DNA of 64,000 bases from Halorhodospira halophila (GTDB lineage Bacteria > Pseudomonadota > Gammaproteobacteria > Nitrococcales > Halorhodospiraceae): NCBI RefSeq assembly GCF_016653405.1, contig NZ_NHSN01000021.1, positions 1-64,000 of the forward strand. Direction: 5' to 3'. The notes under the pieces are model-generated. The model worked only from the letters and a program-made list of their open reading frames with translations, was not told the origin of the DNA and did no database searches. Below are positions 61,006 through 64,000 of this stretch, one piece after another; the first letter of the stretch is position 1; the number at the start of each line of letters is the position of its first letter. A program made the translations under genes and the position numbers.

Positions 61006-62789
<1,784 letters not shown>

Positions 62790-62828
62790 TGCGCTGCATC
62801 CCCACTTTACGGGAGTGACTTCTCGCCG

Positions 62829-62857
62829 AATTTAAAGCGCCCCCCGGGGTGTGTCAA
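62829..62857 (-). promoter_or_regulatory. Sigma-70 promoter of the bchF superoperon
   Basis: On the minus strand TTGACA (62852-62857) and TAAATT (62829-62834) are 17 bases apart, about 40 bases before the bchF start. The -35 lies in CCAGCTTGACACAC, a 14-mer also found before bchC. Confidence 0.7.
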
Positions 62858-62887
62858 GCTGGCTGGACGCGCCTCACGATTGACACA
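62850..62887. promoter_or_regulatory. Inverted repeat in the bchF/ppsR divergent region
   Basis: TGTGTCAA (62850-62857) and TTGACACA (62880-62887) form a perfect 8-bp inverted repeat with 22 bases between. Each half looks like a -35 box facing away, so the repeat may be the centre of a divergent promoter pair and/or an operator. TGT-N12-ACG at 62852-62869 is one base off a PpsR site. Confidence 0.5.
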
Positions 62888-63089
62888 ACCTTTCAATACA
62901 GGGCCTTAGCATTCGGTCGCGCAGGACGACAGATCGTCGCATTCCCGCGTTCCGCCCTTGAACTATCCGCGCCGGATGGCGTCAATATTGAGTGCGCAAG
63001 TATTCTCGATGAAATCGGTCCGAATTCAACGCCCCGAATCCCCCGAAAAACCCGATCAAAGCCCCAGAGGACGGCCGAAGTTGAAATCG

Positions 63090-63701
63090 ATGAACGCGCC
63101 GCAACAGACGCTGGGCGATCTGCCCGCGGAGACGGTCGCCCGGCTGCTCAAGGCCGCCGCGGATATCGCCCTGATCGTGGATGCTGAAGGAACCATCCAC
63201 GACGTGGCGGTGGGCAGCGATGACCCGGGTGTCCGCGCCGCCGCTGGCTGGCGGGGCCGGCAATGGCGCGAGGTGGTCGGTGCGACGGAGCATCAGACCG
63301 TCGACCGTTTGCTCGTCGACCAGCAGAGCGCAACCCTGCAGCACATCGACGAGCGCGGAAACCCGATCCCGGTGCGCTACCGATTGATCCCGATCGGCGA
63401 CGGACGAATCGCCGCGGTGGGCCGGGACCTGCGCCCCTGCGCCGCACTGCGCCAGCAGCCGCGTGAACACAACCGCCTGCGCTCCATCGAGCAGACTACG
63501 GCCCTGGTCGGCCAGGTGCCCCTGCGCGATCTGGTCCGCGAAGCGACCGACCTGATCGAGCGCATGTGCATCGAGACGGCCTTGAACATCACCCACGACA
63601 ACCGGGCCTCGGCAGCGGAACTACTCGGACTCAGCCGCCAGAGCCTCTACTCCAAGCTGCGACGCCACGGCCTGATGACCTCCCACAACGACGCCGACTG
63701 A
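63090..63701 (+). CDS. Short PpsR/CrtJ-like photosynthesis regulator
   Basis: A 203-residue transcription factor. Residues 1-118 match the N-terminal PAS-like domain of PpsR (LGDLPAETVARLLKAAADIALIVD, ending RIAAVGRDLRPCAAL). Residues 140-195 are the Fis-type helix-turn-helix (RASAAELLGLSRQSLYSKLRR), with Cys160 in ERMCIETAL where CrtJ has its redox-active cysteine. Known PpsR is about 460 residues with two further PAS domains; both are missing here. An upstream ATG at 63009 would add 27 unmatched residues. It is divergent from bchF, its likely target. Confidence 0.85.
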   Translation: MNAPQQTLGDLPAETVARLLKAAADIALIVDAEGTIHDVAVGSDDPGVRAAAGWRGRQWREVVGATEHQTVDRLLVDQQSATLQHIDERGNPIPVRYRLIPIGDGRIAAVGRDLRPCAALRQQPREHNRLRSIEQTTALVGQVPLRDLVREATDLIERMCIETALNITHDNRASAAELLGLSRQSLYSKLRRHGLMTSHNDAD

Positions 63702-63718
63702 CCGGTGCCGCACCTCCC

Positions 63719-63747
63719 TTGACCCACCCCGCACACCCCTCTAGCTT
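63719..63747 (+). promoter_or_regulatory. Candidate promoter of the bciB-like gene
   Basis: TTGACC (63719-63724) and TAGCTT (63742-63747) are 17 bases apart, ending 39 bases before the ATG at 63787. Confidence 0.45.
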
Positions 63748-63786
63748 GAGCTCCTTGTCGTTGGGCGACTGAGCGAGGGCCCTGTC

Positions 63787-64000
63787 ATGGATCCAGCCAC
63801 TGCGCAGACCCCCCCCCTGGCCGCTGCGGCCCCGCGGGATCTCTGCACCGACTGCGGACTCTCGCGCAGCTCCGAGCCCAAGCGCTGCGGCCGAGCCTGT
63901 CAGTTCATCCGTCCGGACTACCCTGGACTGGAGCGCCGGACGCACGGCCGCAGCCGGGATCCTGAGCGCCCGGACGAGCTGCACTTCGGCCCCTTCCGGA
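63787..64000 (+). CDS. bciB: N-terminal part of BciB-like 8-vinyl reductase
   Basis: Only the first 71 codons are in the window. DLCTDCGLSRSSEPKRCGRACQFI followed by LERRTHGRSRDPERPDELHFGPF closely follows the N-terminus of the ferredoxin-dependent divinyl (proto)chlorophyllide 8-vinyl reductase BciB (cyanobacterial slr1923, F420H2-dehydrogenase beta-like family). BciB reduces the 8-vinyl group using iron-sulfur clusters and FAD. Placing it next to bchF and ppsR fits the pathway. The rest of the gene lies beyond the window. Confidence 0.8.
   Translation, partial: MDPATAQTPPLAAAAPRDLCTDCGLSRSSEPKRCGRACQFIRPDYPGLERRTHGRSRDPERPDELHFGPFR

Overview
The window is chromosomal DNA of a GC-rich, anoxygenic phototrophic gammaproteobacterium. 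A tetraheme PufC, LH1 but no LH2 genes, the anaerobic cyclase BchE with no aerobic cyclase, a Tat-exported high-potential iron-sulfur protein and many acidic proteins all fit a halophilic purple sulfur bacterium of the Ectothiorhodospiraceae. Halorhodospira (H. halophila-like) is the best guess. That name is inferred from gene content and was not checked against a database.

Positions 1-20.2 kb are mostly housekeeping: an unknown membrane protein, an initiator tRNA with its own promoter and terminator, glnA behind a sigma-54 promoter with two NtrC-like sites, HU, rnhA-methyltransferase divergent from gloB, mltD, minCDE, htpG, ogt, an acetolactate synthase, msrB, a CocE-type hydrolase, a zinc-motif-poor sirtuin, serB and a D15-like outer-membrane protein.

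From 20.3 kb to the end the window is one photosynthesis gene cluster. bchG-PucC-like-bchP runs rightward and meets the leftward puf operon across a spacer with a group II intron relic and a bidirectional terminator. The leftward superoperon is crtE-crtF-bchC-X-Y-Z-pufQ-like-pufB-A-L-M-C. crtD-crtC runs rightward, and bchI-D-O-crtI-crtB plus a 48-codon membrane ORF runs leftward. idi lies just upstream of bchI on the same strand. HiPIP, bchE and bchJ run rightward. The second leftward superoperon is bchF-N-B-H-L-M-lhaA-puhA-B-C-E followed by an alpha/beta-hydrolase membrane protein. It diverges from a short PpsR/CrtJ-like regulator, and the window ends inside a bciB-like 8-vinyl reductase gene.

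Together these genes give Mg insertion (BchIDH, BchO), methylation (BchM), anaerobic ring closure (BchE), 8-vinyl reduction (BciB-like, possibly BchJ), the dark protochlorophyllide reductase (BchLNB), chlorophyllide reductase (BchXYZ), BchF/BchC side-chain chemistry and tail addition and reduction (BchG, BchP). They also give a spirilloxanthin-type carotenoid route (CrtEBICDF, no CrtA seen), the reaction centre (PufLM, PuhA, PufC), the LH1 antenna (PufBA) and assembly factors (LhaA, PuhB, PuhC, PuhE). The items most worth following up are the crtD/crtC junction with no usable crtC start, the PAS-depleted PpsR, the hydrolase-membrane fusion in the puh operon, the long C-terminal tail on LH1 beta and the shared promoter element of the two superoperons.
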